From Massilia antarctica (GTDB lineage Bacteria > Pseudomonadota > Gammaproteobacteria > Burkholderiales > Burkholderiaceae_D): 64,000 bases of DNA. The position numbers were made by a program, and so were the translations under genes. Positions 26,157 through 38,300 of the stretch are shown piece by piece; within the stretch, counting starts at the first letter, position 1; each line of letters opens with the position of its first letter. A model generated the notes under the pieces. The model saw only the letters and a program-made list of their open reading frames with translations, ran no database searches and was not told the DNA's origin. Where the stretch lies: contig NZ_CP065053.1 of NCBI RefSeq assembly GCF_015689335.1, positions 744,001 to 808,000 on the forward strand, in the 5' to 3' direction.

Positions 26157-27743
26157 CAAGTTGCGGCCCAATGACGTTTCCGGTGAAACTTGACATCGGC
26201 TATGCTGTGAGTTTTTGCCGTCCCGGAATGCGGTCAAGGGCGGCGCGCGTTGTGCGCGTGCCGGCGTAGCGCACCCTTGACGGCATGTAGGGCGCATACG
26301 CTGGGCCATGGTCGTCGACGCGGCAGGCCGTGGCGATGACCATGGATAACAGGCGTGCCGGCGTATCCGGCTGGAGAAGGCAGTTTGAGTATTAGCATGG
26401 AAACCTTGTTCACCACCGCGCTGGGCTTGCAAGCTCCGTGGGAGGTGACTGAATTCAAGCTCGACACTGGGGCGCGACGGATCGATTTCGAAGTACGCTA
26501 TCAAAGCGAGGAGATGGCCTGCCCCGTTTGCGAGACACCAGCACAGAAGATCCACAGCCGCATGCGGCGCAGCTGGCGACATCTCGATTTCTTCCAATAT
26601 GAAGCTTGGGTGCACGCCGAAGTACCGCGCGTGCGCTGCCGCTCCTGCGGCAAGACCTCGCGCATTGAGGTGCCGTGGTCGCGACCTGGAAGTCATTTCA
26701 CCTTGCTTTTCGAGGCGCTGGCCATGTCCTTGTGCCAGACGATGACGGTGGCCGAGACCGCCCGGCTGCTGCGTGTGACGGCGCATCGCCTGTGGCGCAG
26801 CGTCGGCCATTACGTCGCGGTGGCGCGCGGCAAGGACGACATGAGCGACGTGAAGCTCATCGGCATCGACGAGACCAGCCTTCGGCGCGGTCACCAGTAT
26901 GTGACTGTTGTTCACGATCTGGACGCCAAGCGCCTGCTGTTCGCCACCGAAGGCCGCGGCCACGAGACGGTAGCCGCTTTCAAGGCCGATCTGATTGCCC
27001 ATGGCGGGCAGGTGCAGGGAATCGCGCATGTCTGTATGGATATGAGCCAGGCCTACGTCAAGGGCGTCACCGAGCAATTGCCGCAGGCTCAGATCAGCTT
27101 CGACCGTTTCCACGTCATTGCCATGGCCAACGATGCCATGGACAAGGTCCGCAAGCTGGAAATGGCGGAACAGCCGCGTGTCGTTCGCAGCGCCTTGGGC
27201 ATCGAACGCAAGACCGTCCGCGCATTGATGTGGGGAATGCGTCGCGACGCGCGTAGCTGGACGGCACGCCAGCGCGACACGATGTATCTCTTGCAGCGCT
27301 CCCGACTCAAGACTGCAAGGGCGTGGCGGCTGAAGGAAGCATTGCGGGACGCCTATCGGCAGGCCGTTACCGCCAACAACGCGGAGGTGGCGCAGTCAGC
27401 GCTGGAGAGTTGGATGTCGTGGGCTCGCCGGAGTCGACTCGAGCCGTTCAAGAAGCTGGCGTTGACGCTGCGCGAGCGACTGCCGGGCGTCGTGCGCGGC
27501 ATGCTCGATGGCCGCAGTAACGCCTATGTCGAAGCGATGAACGGCATGCTTCAGCAATCCAAGCGTGCAGCGCGCGGTTTCCGCAGCGCCGCCAATTTCA
27601 TTGCCATCGCCTATCTGCGCATGTCCAAGCTGACTCATTTGCCTGTCAATCCCTTGCAGACAGCAGGAAAAAGGTCTGTTTCAATTAGGCGATACCGCGA
27701 CGGTCGTCAAGTTTCACCGAAAACGTCATAGAGCCCAAGTTGC
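26157..27743. mobile_element. ISL3-family insertion sequence with 8-bp target duplication
   Basis: The element itself spans 26165-27735 (1571 bp). Its ends are 30-base inverted repeats, 26165-26194 and 27706-27735, matching at 27 of 30 positions. They are flanked by perfect 8-base direct repeats CAAGTTGC at 26157-26164 and 27736-27743, the target-site duplication length expected for ISL3. It holds a single transposase gene whose stop codon lies inside the right repeat. Intact ends, an uninterrupted gene and perfect duplications indicate a recent insertion. Confidence 0.95.
26385..27731 (+). CDS. ISL3-family transposase
   Basis: About 448 residues. The family start is near METLFTTALGLQAPWEVTEF (ATG at 26397); a TTG at 26385 has the better ribosome-binding site (GGAG eight bases before it) and is used here. 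N-terminal zinc-binding part with CPVC and CRSCG (about residues 45-90), then a helix-turn-helix (AETARLLRVTAHRLWR) and the DDE catalytic part with IGIDETSLRRGHQY, VCMDMSQAYVKGV and SNAYVEAMNGM. It catalyses cut-and-paste movement of the surrounding 1.57-kb element. No frameshift or internal stop. Confidence 0.93.
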   Translation: MSISMETLFTTALGLQAPWEVTEFKLDTGARRIDFEVRYQSEEMACPVCETPAQKIHSRMRRSWRHLDFFQYEAWVHAEVPRVRCRSCGKTSRIEVPWSRPGSHFTLLFEALAMSLCQTMTVAETARLLRVTAHRLWRSVGHYVAVARGKDDMSDVKLIGIDETSLRRGHQYVTVVHDLDAKRLLFATEGRGHETVAAFKADLIAHGGQVQGIAHVCMDMSQAYVKGVTEQLPQAQISFDRFHVIAMANDAMDKVRKLEMAEQPRVVRSALGIERKTVRALMWGMRRDARSWTARQRDTMYLLQRSRLKTARAWRLKEALRDAYRQAVTANNAEVAQSALESWMSWARRSRLEPFKKLALTLRERLPGVVRGMLDGRSNAYVEAMNGMLQQSKRAARGFRSAANFIAIAYLRMSKLTHLPVNPLQTAGKRSVSIRRYRDGRQVSPKTS

Positions 27744-28497
27744 TCAGTCAAGCCTGCCAAGCTGCATTACGGCGCCGTCCTGTCGTGGCGTGGTTTCCGT
27801 CACGAACCGGGCGCCGCCCCTGCGTTGATTCTGCAAGCCGATGGAGATAATGTGCTCATCATCGAGGTGGACGATGCAACCCCGCGCACGATCTCGCTTG
27901 CAAAACTGATGCTTCGTTATGTCGTCAGAGTGACCCGTATCACGCCGCAGCTCGCTGGCGGTTGTGTCCACTTATTTTCTTGCGCCTGCTTTGCTGGTGA
28001 CGGTTTACTGGATATTCCCAATACAATGCGCAGCACTCGTCTCACTTTTTTCCCGGCGTGCGCTTGGCAATATTTCGGCGCCTTATATCAGATACCGCAT
28101 GGTGCTGGTCCTTGGAGTGACATGTCTTGTGCATGCAACGGCCGATATTGATCCTCTTCGCGGCGTATCAGAAACGGGTCCAACGGGGGACAACGCTTCG
28201 ACTTGGCGCTTGTCTTGACTTGTTGATGGGAGCCCTAGGGACTTGGTTATATCACCCCTATTTTTCGTGCGGCCGCGCTCATCGATTGGCAATGATCTAT
28301 CGTACTTTTGTTAAGTGGAGATTTTTTCGGCGTTAATTTTCTCTTTAAATAACTGCTTATGAACTACGCATTCCATACTCATCAAATGATACCTGGCACC
28401 GATGCAAGTTGTGGTAGAACGGCGCTCCCAATGCAAAGAGCAAAGCCGCCACTTCGCGAATTCATCCCATCCCGAACAGATACAATTTTCCGCCCAC
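27744..28497. other. AT-richer stretch without a confident gene
   Basis: Follows the ISL3 element. Several short frames exist: one beginning at 27825 (108 codons, starting ILQADGDNVLIIEVDDATPR) which stays open upstream to the insertion point and so may be the tail of a gene cut by the IS, and one at 27964 (84 codons, hydrophobic, starting with GTG, STYFLAPALLVTVYWIFPI) that could be a small membrane protein. None has a clear ribosome-binding site. Base composition falls towards the following gene. The last 150 bases probably carry the promoter of the 28498 gene, but no clean boxes were found. Confidence 0.5.
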
Positions 28498-29313
28498 ATG
28501 AAATCACATCTTAATCAGTCTTGGCTCAAACTTGGGAAACATGTCCTTCTTATTCTGGCCATTGCGGGGTTTAGCACAGCAAGCTTTGCGGAAGAAAGCC
28601 TTCAGGTAAAGTGCTACGCACCCCAAACCTCGGCAAGGCCGGAAAAACCTCAACACGCACAGACCAGCGGCTTTATCCAATTCAAAACGGTGTCCGGGAA
28701 AACATGGCGATTGCCGGATTATGCCGGGGGACCATTGGACCCGGATGTTCAATGCAGGGCAAAACAGGTGTACATCAGGCTTTGGTGGAATGGCATTGAT
28801 CTGTACGAAGATATCTCCACAACAAAAGCAAAATTACTCCTGGGTCCGGCTTTGCTGCACGCCGATTTCAGAATGCTCGAATTTTTCGGCGATTTCGCGG
28901 AGCATCCTTTTCGGCCTGTCGCCCCCCCGCTGTGGACCAGGAAAGGGATTGTGGAATTGGCAGATCATCCGTCAATTAGTGTCTTGCCGCTCGCACAGTA
29001 CGCGTTGGAACAGTCGGTTCCCCGCGATATCAGCGATGTGAATCTTTGGCGGCCGATGTTCGAATTCCGTCACCTTACGGACGGCCTAGGGAATTCTATC
29101 CGTTTTACATGCGATACAGGCCTGAAGAAGAGTGGTGCCGGAGTGCAGCTAAAAAAAGACCCCGCCTTCCCAACATACACGTGCATTTCTTTTTTTGCAA
29201 TTTCCAATCAATTCTCTGGGCACATTCGAATAAATGAAGCGAATTTTTTCGCGGATGGCGAGCTTTTGATCAGAAAATTTAATGCAAAATTAACTTCTTT
29301 TATACTCAATTAG
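28498..29313 (+). CDS. Secreted protein of unknown function, coupled to the giant RTX gene
   Basis: 271 residues from the ATG at 28498, chosen because it puts a Sec signal peptide at the start (about residues 14-31, ending TASFA|EE); an opening from 28402 would bury it. The mature part has four Cys (for example QVKCYAPQ, DVQCRAKQ, FTCDTG and YTCISF), allowing two disulphides, and ends HIRINEANFFADGELLIRKF. No family was recognised. The gene is markedly more AT-rich than the chromosome around it. Its TAG is followed by one base and then the ATG of the 3603-codon RTX gene, so the two are probably translationally coupled. Confidence 0.75.
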   Translation: MKSHLNQSWLKLGKHVLLILAIAGFSTASFAEESLQVKCYAPQTSARPEKPQHAQTSGFIQFKTVSGKTWRLPDYAGGPLDPDVQCRAKQVYIRLWWNGIDLYEDISTTKAKLLLGPALLHADFRMLEFFGDFAEHPFRPVAPPLWTRKGIVELADHPSISVLPLAQYALEQSVPRDISDVNLWRPMFEFRHLTDGLGNSIRFTCDTGLKKSGAGVQLKKDPAFPTYTCISFFAISNQFSGHIRINEANFFADGELLIRKFNAKLTSFILN

Positions 29314-29314
29314 T

Positions 29315-32300
29315 ATGACCTTCTATTTTAGCAATGCCGAACAAGCAAGAATCAAGGCAGCACGCGATCTTTGCCCTGTGAATCTCACAGCGCCGGGCAA
29401 TTTTGTCGTCCTTTATCAGACCCTTTCCGACATTCTGAAAGAGCACCAGAATGACCCACCCAGCGCCGATACCACACACATAAAATCCCTCAAGTTGTGG
29501 CTGGATGTCGCGATTGGGGCAAACGGTAATACCGGAATGCACGCGGCATTCATCCGCACGTACACTGCACGCGAGGGCGAAGTGCGCCTGGGACGTACCT
29601 TCACCGACGCAGAGATGCAGCGCGCTTCCAACGCAGTAGCGACGAATTTTTGGATTAATCTGACCCAGAATGCGGATTCGAAAAAAAACTGGTCCATACC
29701 GACCATCGCCGAACTCGCCCTGGCGGATGCTTCTGCAATCGGCGTTGAGCTATACGGCAATCTAAGGGACGACACGGCGTTCTCCGCCAACGCCGGCTGG
29801 GCGGGCGCGATCGGATTTAACGTGCTTGGCGGAGCGAAACCATTTGAAACGTGGCGATTGCTCATGGCCGGAGATAAGACGTCGGATACCGCCCAATTTA
29901 ATCGATTGGACGACCTGAAGAATCTTCTATTTGCTGTGGATGCCTATGACGCGGCATTGAAGAGCGGCGCGATTGAAGGCTTCGCATCTGCCTTGAAGAT
30001 GTTTCTGCAGCTAATGGCCTACGAGCCGGGGAGTGGAGATCCGCTCCCCATCGCGCAAGACCTGGAAGCCCAGCTGAACATAGCAATCAGTAGTAAAACG
30101 CTTTCCCCATTCATCAGCGCGGTGGCAGGCGGTACCTTGGTAGCCCCCTATATCATCGAAATCGAGAAGCAGGGGAAATTCACCGTGCTCGACATGTTGC
30201 GCCGAACTTTTCTGGGAAACCAGATTGCAGATACAAGAAGTGACAAGGCAGAGTTTGCGCTGAATAGCCTGAATCTTTTCAACTCCCTCGATGAAGCAAA
30301 TATCGGTATTGAAATGATCGAGGATATCCCCGCCTTGAAGTCATCCGCCAACAACTCGTTTGGTTCGCTCATTGCGTTGGAAAGCCTGAGCATTTTCAAG
30401 GTTGTCGATCCAGCAGGTGAGGACAAGCTTGCTTCCGCTCACCCGATCATTTATCGGCGCTGGACCGATGACGGGAAGGTCGATGATTCAGTTGAAAATG
30501 GCAATCTCGCCTATCCTGTACTGTGGATGGAAGACCGTGCCGCGTTATTAAAAGTAATCGGGTCGCGCAAGTTAGTGGACTACAGCGCTTCCCATCCTGT
30601 CATTTACACCGATACCGCACTTAAGCTGCAACTTCAGGTGGATAACAGTACCCCTTTCGGCGAATCAGCGGCCAAAGTTACTTTCGGAAACAAAACTGAC
30701 GAAACCTTAAGCGGCACTGCACTCGCTGACCATCTCTACGGCATGGACGGCGACGACGAGATTCTGGGCGGCAGTGGCAACGACAGCCTGTTCGGCGGTT
30801 ACGGCAAGGACAATCTCTTTGGACACGGCGGCGATGACCGCATCTATGGCGACCAGGGCGACGACGTTCTGACGGGTGGCGACGGGGATGACGTCCTGTC
30901 CGGGGGCGACGGCAAGGATCGCCTGATCGGCGACGAAGGCCAAGACATTCTGGCAGGGGGTAAGGACGCCGACAGACTCGAAGGCGGTGAGGGCTTCGAC
31001 TATTACGTGGCGGCCGAGGGCGATACCGTCAACGACAGCGATGGTTATGGCACGGTGCGCTACGTGCAGCGTCGCCTCGACGGCGGCTGGCGCATGCAGG
31101 GTGGAAGCGCCTATGCCTCTTGGGATGGAGAAGTTAGCTATACGATCGCCGGAACCACGCTGCTGGTGAACGGTCCCCAGGGACTGTTGACCATCGAAAA
31201 CTGGCAAAACGGCCAACTTGGTATCTACCTGTCTGAAACGGACAAGGCATTGCCAACCGAGCCGCCGTCCGATCCGAAGCGCACACGCGCGCACTACGGC
31301 GATGACGGTTGGGAAAAGCCGGAGATCCACGAAGAGGTAGCTCGAAAGTACACCGAGGCTCAGCGTTGGGTTTCCCGGCGCGATCCTCTCACGCTCGACC
31401 TCGACGGCGATGGCCTTGAAACGACAGGCATTTCCAGCTCCCAGCCGATCATGTTCAGCCATGCGGGAGACGGCATCAAAATCAGTACCGGCTGGGTCAA
31501 ACCGGATGATGGATTCCTGGTGCTCGACCGTAATGCGAATGGCGTCATCGATGACGGCACGGAACTGTTCGGCGATGCGACGCCGCTGGCCGCCGGTGGC
31601 AAGGCCTACGACGGCTTTTTCGCATTATTGCAGGAAGATACCAACTTGGATGGGAAGGTCGACCATCAGGATGCACATTGGAATGCATTACGCGTCTGGC
31701 GTGATGTGAACCAGGACGCGATCTCTCAAGCCCATGAATTATTCACGCTCGATGCACTCGGCATTGCCAGCGTCAGCGTTAAACAAACCGAAAACAGTGT
31801 GTTCCTGGCGGACGGCAACCAACTTGCCGATGTGGGCACTTATGCCAGAACCGACGGCACAACGGCGGCCATCGCCGAAGTCGGCCACTTGGGAGACATC
31901 AATCTGATACAGGATACCTTCCACAGCGAATTCATCGAAAAAATTCCCGTACTCGCCAAGGCCAGCGTGCTGCCGGCCGTGAAAGGGTCAGGCCAGGTCC
32001 GGCAATTGCAGGAGGCAGCCAGCATGGGCAGTGCCGCAGGTACGGCGCTGCTCGACAAGCTCACCACCTACGCTGCTATTCCGACGCGGGCGGGCCGGCT
32101 TGCCCAGTTGGATGATCTGATCCATGCATGGGGGGCAACCAGTGCAATGCCCACCAGTATCGATATCGATAAAAATCACAATATCGAGACCTGGTCTGAA
32201 ACTGGGGGGGTGACATTTCAGAAGCCCACAGTCATTGAAGATTTCGCGAAATTTAATCAGCACGAATACCAGACAATCACAACGCTGGAAAGATTCAATG

Positions 32301-35300
32301 GACGAACTATCCTTGCAGGCTGGGATCTGATCACCACGTACCGGGGTGATCGTTTCATCGTCAAGTCGCCCGAACAGGATGCGCTTATACAGCAAAGTTT
32401 CCATAGTTTGCGTGAATCCGTGTACGGCGCAATCGCCTTGCAAACCCATCTCAAACCTTACCTGGACAGCGTGGTCGTGGTCACCGATGCACAAGGAGGG
32501 GTGCGCTACGACGCTAGTGCCATGGCAAGCAAGCTCGGTGCGCGCAGGAATAGTGATCCCAGCGGGGCATTGATCGATCTGGTGGAGTTACATCGCTATG
32601 CCGGCGGCGCCCTGCGCGCATACGGCTTCGATCTGACGGCGGCGGCCAAGCTGGATGAATGGACCAAGGGCCTTGCAGCTGATGCGCCACTGCTCGCCAC
32701 ACTGGCGAGTCTGGGTGTCAGCGTTGGCGGGAGCCGCACAGGCACCGACGCCGACGAAATCCTGCTCGGTCAGGCAGAACCAAATGTCCTCCATGGCGGT
32801 GAGGGCGATGACATGTTGCTGGGCCTGGACGGCGACGACCAGCTCAATGGGGATGGCGGCGACGATAATCTCGTCGGTGGCGGCGGGCGCGACTGGCTGG
32901 CGGGAGGCGACGGTAACGACGTGCTCGATGGCGGCACCGGCAACGATACCTCGTTCGGCGGCGCCGGCAACAACCTCTACCTGTTCGGCAAAGGCGACGG
33001 GGAAGATGCCATCCTGGCGAACGACAGGCAACTGAGCAACTTCAGCACGTTGCGCTTCAAGGCGGGAATTGATGCGTCTCAGGTCGTGGCGAAAGAACGT
33101 TTCAACTCAAGTAGCCGCGAGCTGGAGCTGAGCATTGCGGGCACCGGCGACAAGATCACGGTCAGCGGATTTTTCGATCATGCCGACCTGAGAAGCACCT
33201 ATAGCCCGGTACAGCAGGTTTCATTCTCCGATGGCACGGTCTGGAGCATTGCCATGATTGAGGCGATGGTGCGCATTCCCACTGACGGGGAAGATCATAT
33301 CACTGGCACCGGCGGAGCCGACACCCTGTCGGGTGGTCCGGGCAACGATAGACTCAACGGCGCTGCCGGCAATGACGTGATTAACGGCGGTGCGGATAGC
33401 GATTGGCTCTCGGGTGGTGCCGGCGACGACACGCTCGACGGTGGAGCGGGCGTTGACACCTTGGTGGATGGGCCCGGCAACGACGTGTTCTTGTTCGGCA
33501 AGGGAGATGGACACGACTATAGCCGCTACGACTATGCTGACAATAAAGCAGGCAAGCTGACCACCTTGCAATTCAAAGAGGGGGTGTTGCCTTCCGAAGT
33601 GCGCATCACCCAAAGCGAGTATGACCGCAGCTGGACATTGAACATTGCCGGCACCACCGACGCAGTGACGTTCGAGGCGTTCCGGGACAGCCGCGAACCG
33701 GAAAACCCGGCGTTTAGCTCGGTGCATCAAGTTAAATTTGCCAATGGCACGGTATGGAACCTCGCAACGATGCAAGCCATGCTATTCGCCGGTAGCGACG
33801 GCAACGATTATGTTCTGGGCACTGCCGGCGCCGACGAGCTCAGCGGTATGGCTGGTAACGACACGCTCAACGGCGGCGCAGGCGACGACATGCTGGCGGG
33901 TGGGGCCGGCAACGATGTCCTGTCCGGAGAATCCGGCAATGACACGCTCGAAGGCGGCCAGGGCAACGACACGATGGATGGCGGCGTGGGCAGCAACCTG
34001 TATCGCTTTGGCAAAGGCGATGGCCAGGATCTGATCCAGTACAACTACTTTGCCAATGGGACTGCTGTCAGCACGCTGGCATTCCAGGCCGGGATCGCGC
34101 CGGCCGACGTGAGCATCAAGCGCGTGCGCGACAGCGCTTTCGGGACCGATCTGGGCGCGCTTGAAATCAGCATCGCCGGCGGCAGCGACAAAGTGACGGT
34201 GAACGGCATGTTCAATGCCGATGTGATCGGCGGTCAAGCCAATCCCCTGCAGCGGATCACCTTCGCAGACGGGACCGCATGGACCGCGGTGGACATCGTG
34301 CGTACCATGCTGACCCCGAGCGCCGGCAACGACAGCATGCATGGCATGGCGGGGCCGGATCTGATGAAAGGCGGGCTCGGCGACGATGAGCTCGACGGCG
34401 CAGGCGGCGACGACACGCTCGAGGGCGGCGAAGGCAATGACGGCCTATTTGGCGGTATCGGCGCGGACGTGCTCGATGGCGGCATCGGCAACGATGCACT
34501 GAACGGTGGCGATGGCGCCGATATTTTGCGCGGCGCTGCCGGCAACGATCACTTGAGCGGCGGAAGCGGCGACGATCTGCTCGACGGCGGCGCCGGCAAC
34601 GACACCTTGCATGGTGGTTATGGTAACGATATTTACCTGTTCGGCAAGGGCGACGGTCAGGACCGTATCGAGCGCAACTACAATGCCGAGCCGCTGTTCG
34701 GCACGGTGAAGTTCAAGCCGGGCGTCACCCCATCCGACATCGTGGTTCGGCAGGTACCCGACAGCGACCACGGCGGGCTCGAACTGAGTATCGCCAACAC
34801 CACCGACAAGATCACCGTCGACTGGTTTTTCGAAGGTGACACCCCGCTCAATCCCTATAACGGTCTGCAGCAGGTCGTGTTCGACAATGGCACCAAATGG
34901 ACGCCGGACATGCTGGTCGCGATGGCGCTCAAGCCCACCATCGGCGGCGATAACCTGCGCGGCAGCCCCGGCGCCGACCTGCTCGAAGGCGGCGCCGGCA
35001 ACGACACGCTCAATGGCGCCGCCGGCGACGATACCCTGGCGGGCGGCGTCGGCGACGATGTCCTGATCGGCGGCAACGGGAAAAACAGCTTCCTCTACGA
35101 GCTCGGCGACGGTCACGACACTGTCAATGCACGGTCGGACTCCCCCACCGTGGGGATGCTGCGTTTCGGCGCGGGGATTTTGCCGTCCGCGGTCAGCGTC
35201 AAACGCGGCGGGCAAGACCTGATGGTGTTGGTCGGCCAGAGCGGTTCCATCAAGGTGAAGGAGTATTTTGCCGCGCTATCGAACGGCTACTCTGGCAAAG

Positions 35301-38300
35301 TCGACATGACGTTTGCCGATGGAACTGTGTGGAATGCCGCCTCGCTGACGACGTTCCTGACCACGGCCACCGACGGCGATGATGACCTGGGCGGCTATGC
35401 CAGCGATGACGTTCTCGACGGCGGGGCCGGCAATGACGCCCTGCACGGCGACGACGGCAACGACACCTTGCGCGGCGGTAGCGGCGACGATACCTTGACC
35501 GGCGGCATGGGCGACGACCTGCTGGCCGGCGGCGCCGGGGACGATGACCTCGACGGTGGCTTCGGCAACGATACCTACCAGTTCAAGCGTGGTGATGGCG
35601 ACGATATTGTCTCTACCTCGTCCAACAACTCGGGGGAGAAAAAAACGGTGCTGTTCGGCGCTGACATCTTGCCGGCCGACGTGACGCTGACCCGTTTCTC
35701 CGGTTCGCTGGTGCTCGGCATTGCCGGCACCAGCGACACCTTGTTGTTCGATAATTTCTACGCCAACGGTGGCGTCGCCAATCATTCGTTCAAGTTCGCC
35801 AACGGCGTGGTATGGGCTGGCACGGAGATGTACCGGGCGGTGGAACAGGACAATCGGCACCCGATCTCGTCAGGCGATGTGCTGCCACTGAACGCGCGCA
35901 GCGGCAGTGCATTCAGTTATAGCGCGCCAAGCGACGCCATCAAGGACCCGGATCTGTGGCAGCGTCTCACTTACTCGGCCAAGATGGCGGATGGTTCCCC
36001 CTTGCCGGCCTGGCTGAGCTTCGATCCGAAATCGAGGACGTTCTCCGGCACGCCCGGTCTGGGCGAGGTCGGGACCTTGAAAATTGGCTTGTACGGCACC
36101 GACGGCTTGCAGGTGGTGAACGGAAGCTGGACCACGTATACCGCAGGAAGCTGGATCTCCTTGACCGTTGCAAAAAACAATGCCCCGGCGCTGACATCGG
36201 CATTGCCCGACCATGTCGCGCCGCTCGATACGAACTTTGCCTACGCTGTACCGGCTGATAGCTTCGCCGACGCGGACATGGGCGATGCGCTGAGCTACCG
36301 CGCCACCTTGGCCGATGGGAAAGCATTGCCATCCTGGCTGAGCTTCTCGCCGGCGACGCAAACGTTCAGCGGCACCCCGACCGCCAGCGGCAGCTTCAGT
36401 ATTGCCGTCACCGCAAGCGATCGCTCGGGCTTGTCCGTCACCGATGTCTTCGATGTGCTGGTGCCGGTGCGCGGCGTGGCGCTCGTGGGCAGCGCCGCCA
36501 ATGACGTTCTGAACGGCTTTGACGGCAACGATACGCTCGATGGCGGCGCGGGCAACGACCTGATGACTGGCGGAAAAGGCGACGACAGCTATGTGATCGA
36601 TTCGCCGGGCGATGTGGTCATCGAACTGGACAACGCTGGCTTCGACGCGGTCAAGGTCAATCGCAGCTACACGCTCGGCGCCAACATCGAGATGCTGACC
36701 TTGACCGGCAGCGCCGACCTCGATGGCGTCGGCAACGCGTCCGACAATACCCTGATCGGCAACGGCGGCAAGAATCGTCTCGATGGCGGCGCCGGCGGCG
36801 ACCGCCTGGAAGGCGGCGCTGGGGACGATGTGTACGTCGTCGATTCGGACAGCGACACCGTGGTGGAGGCGGAAAACGGCGGCATCGATACACAGTTGCT
36901 GACCGCCGACGCCTGGAATTCCCTTGCTGATAACGTCGAGAACCTGACCCTCATCGGCGAAGTCATGTTTGGAAACGGTAATCAGTTGGATAACCTCATC
37001 CGTGGCAGCGAAACAGCCAACATCCTGAACGCACAATCCGGCAATGACACCTTGATCGGGGGCGCAGGCGATGACCAGCTCACCGGCGGTAGCGGCAATG
37101 ACCGCTACGTGTTCGGACGTGGCGACGGCAAGGACACCATTACCGATCTCGATGTGGCTTCGTCGCACGACGTATTGCAGTTTGCCGCCGGCATCGCCGA
37201 TACCGACGTCATGCTTTCCAGGACCGCCAACAACAGCCTGGTCCTCAAGATCAAGGGAAGCAGCGACCAGGTGACGGTCGCCAACTACTTCGGGGCCGAG
37301 AGCGAAGGCGACGGAGCGATGATGGACTGGAAGATCGCTACCGTGGAATTCGCCAACAACGTCGTCTGGGACGGCGCCGCCATCCAGGCCATCCTGGACC
37401 GCGCCGCCACCAACACCGCGCCCAAAGTGGTGGCTTCCGTGCCAACCTTGCGCGCCCGGGCCGACAGTCTGTTTACCTATACGGTGCCGGCGGCGACCAT
37501 TGTCGACAGCGATGTCGGCGATGCGGTCACCTACAGCGTCGCAATGGAAGCAGGCGCACCGTTCCCGAGCTGGCTGTCGTTCAACCCGGTCACCCGCGTT
37601 CTGTCGGGCACGCCGGGCACGGCGAACGTGGGCACGTTCAAGTTCGTTTTATGGGGCACCGATAACTATGGCTCTGCCGCCGGCACCTATGTGAACATGG
37701 TGACGGGCGCGGCGAACCGTGCGCCAACCCTGGCCACGGCCTTGCCGGATCAAAGCGCTGCCGTGGGCGCGCCTTTCGGCTACACCGTGGCCGGCGCGGC
37801 ATTTAACGATGCCGATGCCGGCGACGTTCTTACCTACAGCGCCGCATTGGCCGATGGCAGCGCGCTGCCCGCCTGGCTGTCGTTCAATCCGGGCACCCGC
37901 GTGTTCAGCGGCACGCCAACGGCAGCGGCCACGCTCGACATCCGGGTCAGCGCGACCGATACCGGCAAGCTGAGCGTATCGGATGTCTTCAGTCTGGTCG
38001 CCAGCGTGCAGAACCAGACCATTAACGGCACCGCGGCGTCCGAAACGCTCAAGGGCGGCGCAGGCAACGACATCATCAATGGCCTGGGCGGCAACGATAC
38101 CATCATGTCCGGTGCGGGCAACGATACCCTCGACGGTGGCGTTGGCGCCGATTCCCTGGTCGGCGGCGGCGGCGACGACGTTTACCTGGTCGATGCGACG
38201 GGCGACATCGTGCTGGAAGAGCTCAGCAGCGGCACGGACGTGGTCCAATCATCCCTTACCTACACCTTGCCAGCGAACGTGGAACGCCTCGTGCTGACCG

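Noticed and set aside
27964..28218. Small membrane protein gene (84 codons, GTG start)
   Set aside because: Hydrophobic but no ribosome-binding site and overlapping another equally weak frame; left as possible only.
35870..37168. 432-codon minus-strand frame inside the giant RTX gene
   Set aside because: Mirror image of the repeat coding; low-complexity and no ribosome-binding site.
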